Origin: Bacteroidaceae bacterium
GTDB taxonomy: Bacteria > Bacteroidota > Bacteroidia > Bacteroidales > Bacteroidaceae
DNA length: 45,593 nt
NCBI GenBank assembly: GCA_017468985.1
Contig: JAFUHF010000038.1
Location: forward strand, 1 to 45,593
Direction of reading: 5' to 3'
In this document: in pieces, positions 19,100-26,187 of the stretch
How positions within the stretch are numbered: the stretch's first letter is position 1
Layout of the letters: each line of letters begins with the position of its first letter
Translations under genes and position numbers: made by a program
The notes under the pieces: model-generated
Database searches by the model: none
Seen by the model: the letters and a program-made list of their open reading frames with translations, nothing else
Told to the model about the DNA's origin: nothing

Positions 19100-20704
19100 T
19101 TACAGCTTCGGACCTGCAGCAACCAGAGCTTTACCGGCTTCGTTGCCTTCGTATTTCTTGAAGTTCTTGATGAAGCGTCCAGCCAGATCTTCTGCTTTCT
19201 TCGTCCACTCTGCGGCATCAGCATAGGTGTCGCGAGGATCCAGAATGGCAGGATCTACTCCTGGCAGAGCCGTGGGCACTTCGAAGTTGAACAATGGAAT
19301 CTGCTTCGTAGGAGCCTTGTTGATGCTTCCGTCCAGAATGGCGTCGATGATGCCACGCGTATCCATAATGGAGATGCGCTTGCCGGTTCCGTTCCAACCC
19401 GTGTTAACGAGGTAGGCCTTAGCACCGCTCTTTTCCATCTTCTTCACGAGTTCCTCGGCATATTTCGTGGGATGCAGTTCGAGAAAGGCCTGGCCGAAGC
19501 ATGCCGAGAAGGTCGGCGTGGGTTCGGTGATACCGCGCTCCGTTCCTGCCAATTTTGCCGTAAAGCCGGAAAGGAAGTAGTACTTGGTCTGCTCGGGTGT
19601 GAGGATGCTCACGGGAGGAAGCACACCAAATGCATCGGCGCTCAGGAAGATCACCTGCTTGGCTGCTGGACCGTGGCTGATAGGCTTCACGATGTTTTCA
19701 ATGTGATTGATCGGATAGCTCACACGCGTGTTCTCCGTCGTACTCTTGTCGGCAAAGTCAATCTTACCGTTCTCGTCTACCGTCACGTTCTCCAACAGGG
19801 CGTTGCGCTTGATGGCTTTGTAGATGTCGGGCGCGCTATCCTTGTGCAGTTTGTTGACCTTGGCATAGCAACCGCCTTCAAAGTTGAACACACCATTGTC
19901 GTCCCATCCGTGTTCGTCGTCACCGATGAGTTTGCGCTTCGGGTCAGTAGAAAGGGTGGTCTTACCCGTGCCCGACAGACCGAAGAAGATGGCCGTGTTT
20001 TCGCCATTCATGTCGGTATTGGCAGAGCAGTGCATGGCAGCGATGCCCTTCAGGGGGAGGAAGTAGTTCATCATGGAGAACATACCCTTCTTCATCTCAC
20101 CGCCGTACCAGGTGTTGATAATAACCTGCTCCTTGCTCGTGATGTTGAAGACTACGGCGGTTTCGGAATTCAATCCCAGCTCCTTGTAGTTCTCCACCTT
20201 TGCTTTCGAAGCGTTGTAAACGATGAAGTCCGGCTCCTGGTCGAGTTCTTCCTGGCTCGTGGGCTTGATAAACATGTTGGTCACGAAATGTGCCTGCCAT
20301 GCTACCTCCATGATGAAGCGTACCTTCATGCGAGTGTCCTTGTTTGCACCGCAGAAGCCGTCTACCACGTAGAGTTTCTTGTTCGAAAGTTCCTTCTTGG
20401 CAATTTCCTTCACGGCAGCCCAAGCTTCTTCAGAAGCCTTCTTGTTGTCGTTCTTATATTCTTCAGATGTCCACCATACGGTGTCCTTTGAGTTTTCATC
20501 ATACACGATGAATTTGTCCTTAGGCGAACGACCGGTGTATACACCCGTCATTACATTCACAGCACCCAGCTCCGTGAGCTGACCTTTGTCGAAACCCGTC
20601 AGGTCTTCCTTGGTCTCCTCCTCAAAAAGAGTTTCGTAGGAAGGATTATAGAGGATTTCTTTCACGCCGGTAATACCGTACTTCTCTAAATCTTTAGCTT
20701 GCAT
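19100..20704 (-). CDS. pckA: Phosphoenolpyruvate carboxykinase (ATP)
   Basis: Interconverts oxaloacetate + ATP with PEP + CO2 + ADP in the cytosol. In succinate-forming Bacteroidales it often runs toward CO2 fixation onto PEP. From the Met at 20704 the protein has 534 residues, the usual size. The kinase-1a loop is [11 protein letters not shown] (Lys248), followed by [21 protein letters not shown] with metal-binding Asp. The [10 protein letters not shown] segment and [10 protein letters not shown] are also typical. A longer frame reaches back to 20767, but that would start inside the promoter, so the [10 protein letters not shown] start is preferred. Confidence 0.96.
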   Translation of the reverse strand: MQAKDLEKYGITGVKEILYNPSYETLFEEETKEDLTGFDKGQLTELGAVNVMTGVYTGRSPKDKFIVYDENSKDTVWWTSEEYKNDNKKASEEAWAAVKEIAKKELSNKKLYVVDGFCGANKDTRMKVRFIMEVAWQAHFVTNMFIKPTSQEELDQEPDFIVYNASKAKVENYKELGLNSETAVVFNITSKEQVIINTWYGGEMKKGMFSMMNYFLPLKGIAAMHCSANTDMNGENTAIFFGLSGTGKTTLSTDPKRKLIGDDEHGWDDNGVFNFEGGCYAKVNKLHKDSAPDIYKAIKRNALLENVTVDENGKIDFADKSTTENTRVSYPINHIENIVKPISHGPAAKQVIFLSADAFGVLPPVSILTPEQTKYYFLSGFTAKLAGTERGITEPTPTFSACFGQAFLELHPTKYAEELVKKMEKSGAKAYLVNTGWNGTGKRISIMDTRGIIDAILDGSINKAPTKQIPLFNFEVPTALPGVDPAILDPRDTYADAAEWTKKAEDLAGRFIKNFKKYEGNEAGKALVAAGPKL

Positions 20705-20768
20705 AACTTGAAAATATAATTTTTGTTTGAATTTACCGCTTTTGGGCCAAAGCCCTTTTCGACCCATG

Positions 20769-20776
20769 CAAAGTTA
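20769..20776 (-). promoter_or_regulatory. -7 promoter box for pckA
   Basis: Read on the - strand, the sequence is TAACTTTG, a TAnnTTTG match. It is 64 nt before the chosen start codon. It rules against the longer upstream start at 20767. Confidence 0.6.
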
Positions 20777-20931
20777 CGAAATGGCGTTTCCTCGTTCGCG
20801 GAGTTTTGCCCTAATTTTTCACAAAAAGACCAGAATTAAATGTTTTTTAAGGAATACTTTCTCCCCATCTCCTCCATTTGCTAACTCTCCTTTGCAGCAA
20901 CGCTGCGTTTCGCCTCTTTTCGCTTTCTTCT

Positions 20932-21693
20932 TTATCCTTCCGTCTTGGAGTCTTCCTTTGCTTCCCCCTTCACTTTCCTGCTGCTCCAGCGCATCTTCAC
21001 CAGCACCCACCAGGCCTGCCACCCGTCAAGGGCGCGGATCTTTTTGCCCTGCTCCTTCGAGCGCGGCGTGTAGCGTATGGGCACTTCGGGTATTTTCCAT
21101 CCGCGTAAAGCTGTAAGGGCCGTCACTTCGGGGCAGAACTCAAACCTCCGGCTCCTCAGGGGGAGGCTTTGCAGCAGCGGCGTAGTAAACATCTTGTAAC
21201 AGGTGGCCTCATCGGTAATGTGCTGCCGGTAGAGCAGGTTGGTGGTGACGGAAAGCAGGCGCACACCGTAGTAGTACGTCGGGTAGAGACTCTTGCGGAG
21301 CCGGCCGCCGCCCAGATAACGCGAACCGTAGAGCACTCCGTAGCCCCTTTCCATCATGAGCCCTACCATCATGGCCAGATCCTCGGGGTGATATTCCTCG
21401 TCCCCGTCCTGTATCACGGTATATTTCCCCTTTGCCATAGGGAGCACGCTCCTGATGGCCGCACCTTTCCCCTGATTTCGTCCGCTCTCGCTGAGCGTCA
21501 TGTCTACGTCGGGATGCGCCGCCATGAACCGCCTCACCTCCTGCGCCGTCTGGTCCTCCGATCCGTCGTCCACCACGAGGATCTGCATACTTCCTCCCGA
21601 TGGCAGCGCCACCCCCACCAGGCGTTCCAGAATGGTCCCGATGTGAGCAGCCTCGTTATAGGCCGGAAGAATAACCGTAAGCAATGGCATCAT
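20932..21693 (-). CDS. Family 2 glycosyltransferase (DPM1/DPG-synthase-like)
   Basis: About 253 residues from the Met pair at 21693/21690. It opens with LLTVILPAYNEAAHIGTILERL, the GT-A fold start, then ILVVDDGSEDQT and the metal-binding IQDGDEEYHPED (DxD). VLYGSRYLGGG and YKMF are typical of polyprenyl-phosphate mannose/glucose synthases, which load sugars onto lipid carriers at the cytosolic membrane face. No C-terminal membrane helices are seen, so it is the short soluble form. It is divergently oriented to a cluster with a GT-C-like membrane protein, the kind of enzyme that uses polyprenyl-phosphate sugars, so a donor-and-user pairing is plausible (inference). Confidence 0.86.
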   Translation of the reverse strand: MMPLLTVILPAYNEAAHIGTILERLVGVALPSGGSMQILVVDDGSEDQTAQEVRRFMAAHPDVDMTLSESGRNQGKGAAIRSVLPMAKGKYTVIQDGDEEYHPEDLAMMVGLMMERGYGVLYGSRYLGGGRLRKSLYPTYYYGVRLLSVTTNLLYRQHITDEATCYKMFTTPLLQSLPLRSRRFEFCPEVTALTALRGWKIPEVPIRYTPRSKEQGKKIRALDGWQAWWVLVKMRWSSRKVKGEAKEDSKTEG

Positions 21694-21715
21694 GTGGTTC
21701 CTGACTTTTTCTGCA

Positions 21716-21746
21716 CAAAAATACAATTAACTATGTTGACGCACAA
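21716..21746 (-). promoter_or_regulatory. Promoter of the family 2 glycosyltransferase gene
   Basis: On the - strand, TTG (complement of 21744-21746) is followed by a 20-nt spacer and TATTTTTG (complement of 21716-21723), fitting TTG-N20-TAnnTTTG. The start codon is about 22 nt downstream, supporting a start at 21693/21690. Confidence 0.65.
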
Positions 21747-21789
21747 GTGGAATTTCTAAATTTTCATCTGCTCTCATCCAAAAAAAGCG

Positions 21790-21797
21790 TATATTTG
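21790..21797 (+). promoter_or_regulatory. -7 box of the envelope/glycan cluster
   Basis: TATATTTG matches TAnnTTTG and lies 61 nt before the ATG at 21859. Together with the box at 21716 it makes a compact divergent promoter region. Confidence 0.6.
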
Positions 21798-21858
21798 CAC
21801 ATCATTCGGCTTTTTCTGCCGGACTCAGGGTTTTCCTGCAAGCTTCACATGGATTGTA

Positions 21859-22422
21859 ATGCATCTCTCGGTTAAGGATAAATGGTGGCGTATTGTTCTG
21901 CTCAATGTCATGGCAGTAGCGGTTCTGTTGGTGATTTTCCGATTTGCCCTTGAGTTCAACACGGCTTACAACTGGGCGTGGAACTCCTACATCAAGCACA
22001 ATCTCAACGAGATCCGCCCCCTCCGCCATGCCCCCTTGGACCAGCGTCTGGGCATGAAGCTCGGCGAAGACTACCACTATCTGGCCTACATTCGCGACCA
22101 CACGCCCGAGGATGCCGTCATCTACTATCCCTCGCTTTCCGACTTCAAAGACCCTATGGAGGGAGAGAACGAAAGTCCGTTCACCGGCAAGCTCACCGAC
22201 AAGCTGTCGGCTCTTCGCGTGCTCTATCCCCGTCGCCTCGTCATGTCCAATGAGTGGGGCGCGTCTCCGTGGACCGAGAAGGTCACCCACGTGGCCATCG
22301 TCAACGGCAAGAATCTCGACAAGCTCCGCTACGCTCCCCCTCAGGGGCTCTTCATCGGCATCCTGCCCATCGACAGCGTAGCTCCATCAGCCCCAACGAC
22401 CACCAGCGTCACCGCCCCCTAA
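21859..22422 (+). CDS. Single-pass membrane protein of unknown function, glycan cluster
   Basis: 187 residues: a short cytosolic start, one membrane helix (about residues 11-32, RIVLLNVMAVAVLLVIFRFA) and an exported domain. Its 'YLAYIRDHTPEDAVIYYPS' stretch resembles the periplasmic C-terminal part of GT39-like (dolichyl-phosphate-mannose-type) glycosyltransferases, where 'I.++TPEDAVI' is common. The tail is Pro/Ser/Thr-rich. It is 11 nt upstream of a polytopic GT-C-like protein that lacks such a soluble domain, so the two may form a split enzyme (inference). I do not recognise a named family. Confidence 0.65.
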   Translation: MHLSVKDKWWRIVLLNVMAVAVLLVIFRFALEFNTAYNWAWNSYIKHNLNEIRPLRHAPLDQRLGMKLGEDYHYLAYIRDHTPEDAVIYYPSLSDFKDPMEGENESPFTGKLTDKLSALRVLYPRRLVMSNEWGASPWTEKVTHVAIVNGKNLDKLRYAPPQGLFIGILPIDSVAPSAPTTTSVTAP

Positions 22423-22433
22423 TCTCCTGCCTC

Positions 22434-23846
22434 ATGGAATCATTACTCCTCTACCTTTCGCTTTTCCTGATATTCCTCACGGGCTGGCTCCTCATTCAGA
22501 GCATCAGTTCCCGATTCTCGTGGAGCGAAAGCCTGGGCTTTGCTTTCCCCGTCGGCCTGGGGCTCATCACGCTGCTCATGTTCGTAGCCGACTGGACCGG
22601 TCTGGGCATTTCGGGCCCCGTCAATGCGGTGCTCACCCTTCTTTTATTTCTCGCAGCCCTCTGGCTGTGGGCTTTCCGCCTCAAACGCCACCTTGCGCTC
22701 CGCGCTCAGGCTGCCGCCCTTCTCCATAGGCGCAACTGGAAGCCCCTGCTTTCAGGCTACAACCTCGCATGGCTCCTTTTACTCCTTGTCATTGCCTATG
22801 TCGAATACTCCAACTTCCTCAAGACCGTCTACTTCCCCACTTACGACCGCGACAGCATGGCCGGATTCGACACGATGGGCTTCATTGCCGCCCGAGAGGG
22901 CACTTACCGCCACATGAGCATCTTCGACGGCAACTATGCGCTCCACATCCACAACCCCGGCAGCTACATCACCTACATGCCCATGCTCCAGCTCGCCTAC
23001 GCATACGTTTACTCCTTAGGTGCAGCCACTTCCAAGCTCATTCCAGCCCTTGTCTACTTAGGCTTCCTTTTTGGCTTCTACGGCAGCACGAAGCGTGCCA
23101 CCTGCCGCACCGCCGCCATGCTCGCCACGCTGGGCATGATGATGAGTCCAGAAATGCTTTCGTTCAGTTCGCTCTCCAATACCAACGTGGTCCATGCCTG
23201 CATGGCCTCTGCGGCCCTCATCTATTATTGCCTCTGGTTCAGGCAGCACCGCCGGCGTTACCTCCTGTTGGGCTCCGTGCTTCTGGCCCTGAGCTGCTGG
23301 ATCAGGATTGAGAGCCTCGTATTCGTAGGCGCCGCCTTCCTCCTGGTGCTGCTGCGCGCCCTCAAAACGCGCCACTTCCGCCCTTTGGTTCTTCCGCTTA
23401 CGGCCTTGCTGCCCATCCTGCTCTTCACCGTCTATGCCCATACGGGCGGACTCACTGCCCCGAGCGTGATCATTGCCCATCCCTTCTGGGATGGCCTCAA
23501 GGCCGAGTCGGTGCTCAACGGTGCCCTGTTCCTTCTGGCCAAGCCCTACTACTACGGGTGGACGTTCCCCCTCATGTTCATCGCCTTCCTGCTCAACGTG
23601 CGCCATCTCTTCCTCCACGGCGACAATGCCCACGTCTTACTGGCTTTCTTCACCGCCTTGGTGCTCTACTTCTGGGGCCTCTACCATATTAACTACGTTT
23701 GGGACTCGCTCGACCACGTGCTCAACTATTCGGCCAAGCGTTTCCTGTTCTGCTTCGTGCCGGTGACTTGGTTCTACATGGCCACGCTCCGCCCCGTGCG
23801 CCAGGCAGGCCGGTGGATTGAAGAAAAACTCACCCTCCTCCGATGA
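22434..23846 (+). CDS. Polytopic membrane protein, GT-C glycosyltransferase-like
   Basis: 470 residues with roughly a dozen hydrophobic helices. The ATG at 22434 directly before a strong membrane segment (ESLLLYLSLFLIFLTGWLL) is chosen over the longer open frame, which would overlap the previous gene. After helix 4 comes a periplasmic-looking loop with conserved-looking acidic residues (FPTYDRDSMAGFDTMGF) and a region 'NPGSYITYMPMLQLAYAY', a layout seen in GT39/GT83-type enzymes that use polyprenyl-phosphate sugars. No exact family can be named. The stop overlaps the next start (ATGA, 23843-23846), so translation is coupled. Confidence 0.65.
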   Translation: MESLLLYLSLFLIFLTGWLLIQSISSRFSWSESLGFAFPVGLGLITLLMFVADWTGLGISGPVNAVLTLLLFLAALWLWAFRLKRHLALRAQAAALLHRRNWKPLLSGYNLAWLLLLLVIAYVEYSNFLKTVYFPTYDRDSMAGFDTMGFIAAREGTYRHMSIFDGNYALHIHNPGSYITYMPMLQLAYAYVYSLGAATSKLIPALVYLGFLFGFYGSTKRATCRTAAMLATLGMMMSPEMLSFSSLSNTNVVHACMASAALIYYCLWFRQHRRRYLLLGSVLLALSCWIRIESLVFVGAAFLLVLLRALKTRHFRPLVLPLTALLPILLFTVYAHTGGLTAPSVIIAHPFWDGLKAESVLNGALFLLAKPYYYGWTFPLMFIAFLLNVRHLFLHGDNAHVLLAFFTALVLYFWGLYHINYVWDSLDHVLNYSAKRFLFCFVPVTWFYMATLRPVRQAGRWIEEKLTLLR

Positions 23847-24820
23847 ATGGTCCAGAACTCCACCGACTCCACGAGATAGACTTTCTCAAAGGCGTCATGA
23901 TTCTTCTCATGGTGGCCTTTCACCTCGCGTGGTTTGCCGACGCCCACCTCTATGCCAAGGCCGTCGTCTATACGTTCCACATGCCTGTGTTTCTGCTCAT
24001 CAGCGGCTACCTGTGGCGCACCGACCGCGAGCTCAACGAGCAGTGGCGGCGGTGGTTGTGGCTGTTCGTGCCCTACGCCGTCATGGAACTGGGCTACGTC
24101 GTGATGTGTTTCCTGCTCCCCGTCAGGGAGCACCTCAGCGAGCTCTCGGTGCGCACCGTGGCTTACCATCTCATTGTCCATCCCCTGGGCCCGTACTGGT
24201 ATTTCCACACGTTGCTCATCTGCCAGATGGTGAGCTACGTCTTTCTTCGCTCCAACCTGGGGCGCTCGCTCTTTGTCAACCTGTTGCTCATCGCGGTCTT
24301 CCTGGCCTCGATGGACCGTTTGGTGGTTTTTGCCAACGCCATGTATTTCCTCATCGGACTGCTGCTGCGCCAGAGCGGCACGCCCTTCCTGAAGGTGTTT
24401 CGTCCCTCCTTGGTTTCGCTGTTGCCCTTCGTGTGGCTCATGACTGATGAGGCCCATCTCAACCGCGCCACGCTCGGCGGCATGGCCATCACGTATTTTG
24501 CCGTGAGCCTCTGTCTCTTCGTTTATCAGTATAGCGAGCGCCGCTTTCCTCGCAGCCGCTTCATGCTGACAATGCGCCTCATTGGGCGCAACACGTTGCC
24601 CATTCTGCTCTTTTCGCCGCTCTTCACACTCTCTGTCAAACCGCTCGCGCAGCTGCTCGCCTTCGATCCCACGCGCCTCCTCTTCGCCCTGTGCGGCATG
24701 GCGATTGCCGTGGCCGGCAGCCTGGCCATCGCCCTCGCCATGGACCGCCTCCGCCTCTCCCCCTACTTCTTCGGCAAGGCGCAGGTTGTCGATCTCACCC
24801 CGATTTCATCATTATATTAA
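23843..24820 (+). CDS. Acyltransferase 3 family membrane protein (second copy)
   Basis: 325 residues, about ten membrane helices. The start 'HEIDFLKGVMILLMVAFHLAWF' has the conserved Arg/His-type acyltransferase 3 opening with His after the first helix, then FHMPVFLLISGYLWR. Family members O-acetylate or succinylate surface sugars. It overlaps the preceding gene by 4 nt and is 12 nt from the following lipoprotein gene, so it belongs to this operon. It is clearly different in sequence from the acyltransferase at 17329. Confidence 0.83.
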   Translation: MNGPELHRLHEIDFLKGVMILLMVAFHLAWFADAHLYAKAVVYTFHMPVFLLISGYLWRTDRELNEQWRRWLWLFVPYAVMELGYVVMCFLLPVREHLSELSVRTVAYHLIVHPLGPYWYFHTLLICQMVSYVFLRSNLGRSLFVNLLLIAVFLASMDRLVVFANAMYFLIGLLLRQSGTPFLKVFRPSLVSLLPFVWLMTDEAHLNRATLGGMAITYFAVSLCLFVYQYSERRFPRSRFMLTMRLIGRNTLPILLFSPLFTLSVKPLAQLLAFDPTRLLFALCGMAIAVAGSLAIALAMDRLRLSPYFFGKAQVVDLTPISSLY

Positions 24821-24832
24821 TATTTTCATAAA

Positions 24833-25921
24833 ATGAAGACAAACCTTATCATTTCCGCAGCAAGTGCTGCATTGTTAATGCTGGCAGGCTCGTGTTGCAA
24901 CGCTCCGAAGGAATCCGCTGCCCAGCGCTGGACCGAGGAGAAGGCCAATGCCTGGTATGCCGAACTGCCCTGGATGGCCGGTGTAGACTATATTCCGGCC
25001 AGTGCCATCAACCAGATTGAAATGTGGAGTCAGGACACCTACGACGCTCCCCAGATCGACAAGGAGCTGGGATGGGCCGAAGAACTCGGCTTCAACACCC
25101 TGCGCGTTTATCTGAGCAGTGTGGTCTACGACAACGACCCCGAAGGCTACAAGCAGCGCATGGACGATTTTCTCTCCATCTGCGAAAAGCACGGCATCCG
25201 TCCCCTGTTCTGCATCTTCGACGACTGCTGGAACGAAGAGTCGGCCTACGGCCCTCAGCCTGAGCCCAAGCCCGGCGTTCACAATTCCGGTTGGGTGCAG
25301 GATCCCTCCAAGGCCCTGCGCGCCGATACCCTCACGCTCTATCCCAAGCTGGAGAAGTACGTAAAGGATCTGCTCACCACCTTTGGCCAAGACCAGCGTG
25401 TGCTGCTCTGGGACCTCTGGAACGAGCCCGGCAACAGCGGCTATGGAGTAACCACGCTGCCTGCGCTGAAGAAGGTTGTAGCCTGGGCACGCGAGGCCAA
25501 TCCCTCCCAGCCCATCACCATCGGCATTTGGAGGCTCACCGACGATTTCCGCGCCCTCAACGCCTACCAGATTGAAAATTCTGACGTGATTTCTTACCAC
25601 AACTACCACGAAGTGGAAGACCACAAGCAGGAAATCAAGTACCTCAAGATGTTCAACCGTCCGCTCATCTGCACCGAGTATATGGCTCGCCGTTCCAACA
25701 GCCTGTTCAAGACCGTGATGCCTGTGCTCAAGGAGAACAAGATCGTAGCCATCAACTGGGGCTTCGTTTCTGGAAAGACCAACACTATTTTTGCATGGGA
25801 TGAGCCTCTGCCCGACCTGACCGAACCCAAACTCTGGTTCCACGACATCTACCGCCAGGACAAAACGCCCTTTGACCAGGCTGAGGTAGACACCATCAAG
25901 GCCCTCACGGGAGCAAAATAG
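24833..25921 (+). CDS. GH5-like (clan A) glycoside hydrolase lipoprotein
   Basis: 362 residues with a lipoprotein signal (LLMLAGSCC, Cys about residue 21). A TIM-barrel glycosidase domain follows, with ELGFNTLRVYLSS, GIRPLFCIFDDCW and LLWDLWNEPGN, where Glu198 is the likely acid/base. ICTEYMARRS has Glu282 as the likely nucleophile, and IAINWGFVSGK closes the barrel. The NEP motif and nucleophile spacing fit GH5-type retaining beta-glycanases. The substrate cannot be told. It is probably tethered to the outer membrane. It starts 12 nt after the acyltransferase and ends the transcript at a strong hairpin, so it may act on or remodel the glycan built by this cluster (inference). Confidence 0.82.
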   Translation: MKTNLIISAASAALLMLAGSCCNAPKESAAQRWTEEKANAWYAELPWMAGVDYIPASAINQIEMWSQDTYDAPQIDKELGWAEELGFNTLRVYLSSVVYDNDPEGYKQRMDDFLSICEKHGIRPLFCIFDDCWNEESAYGPQPEPKPGVHNSGWVQDPSKALRADTLTLYPKLEKYVKDLLTTFGQDQRVLLWDLWNEPGNSGYGVTTLPALKKVVAWAREANPSQPITIGIWRLTDDFRALNAYQIENSDVISYHNYHEVEDHKQEIKYLKMFNRPLICTEYMARRSNSLFKTVMPVLKENKIVAINWGFVSGKTNTIFAWDEPLPDLTEPKLWFHDIYRQDKTPFDQAEVDTIKALTGAK

Positions 25922-25932
25922 TTTTTCTTTAG

Positions 25933-25968
25933 GGAGTTAAAGGAGTTCAGGGAGTCCGGGGAGTTAAA
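25933..25968. repeat. Short 9-bp tandem repeat
   Basis: GGAGT recurs at 25933, 25942, 25951 and 25960, exactly 9 bp apart, within units like GGAGTTAAA. This kind of purine-rich minisatellite is frequent between genes in Bacteroidales. No function is evident. Confidence 0.55.
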
Positions 25969-26006
25969 GAAGGGCTCCGTCTTCCGTTCCTCCCTGACAT
26001 ACATTG

Positions 26007-26050
26007 CCGCGGCATGGTTCCTGCAAAGGGGCCGTGCCGCGGACTGTTTT
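26007..26050 (+). terminator. Intrinsic terminator of the envelope/glycan cluster
   Basis: The 11-bp stem is CCGCGGCATGG (26007-26017) with CCGTGCCGCGG (26032-26042), including one T-G wobble, around a 14-nt loop. ACTGTTTT follows. Confidence 0.75.
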
Positions 26051-26140
26051 AGGGCAGTGAATCGCCGGGCGGAGGGACGACATCGCAAGGCTTCAGGCAA
26101 GAATCTGCCGAGGGAGGGGCGATTTTCAGAAATGTTTTTG

Positions 26141-26148
26141 TATTTTTG
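26141..26148 (+). promoter_or_regulatory. -7 promoter box for the rhamnosidase gene
   Basis: TATTTTTG fits TAnnTTTG. It overlaps the first possible ATG (26146), so translation must begin further down, at 26188 or 26191. Confidence 0.55.
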
Positions 26149-26187
26149 CGTGAGTTAGAGAGATTTTACAAAACAATCTATACCATC

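Noticed and set aside
20705..20767. Longer N-terminus for pckA starting at 20767
   Set aside because: It would begin at the -7 promoter box and adds 21 residues foreign to the family.
22254..22433. N-terminal extension of the GT-C-like gene overlapping the 187-residue gene
   Set aside because: The extension is Arg/His-rich out-of-frame shadow; the ATG at 22434 precedes a clear membrane helix and lies 11 nt after the previous stop.
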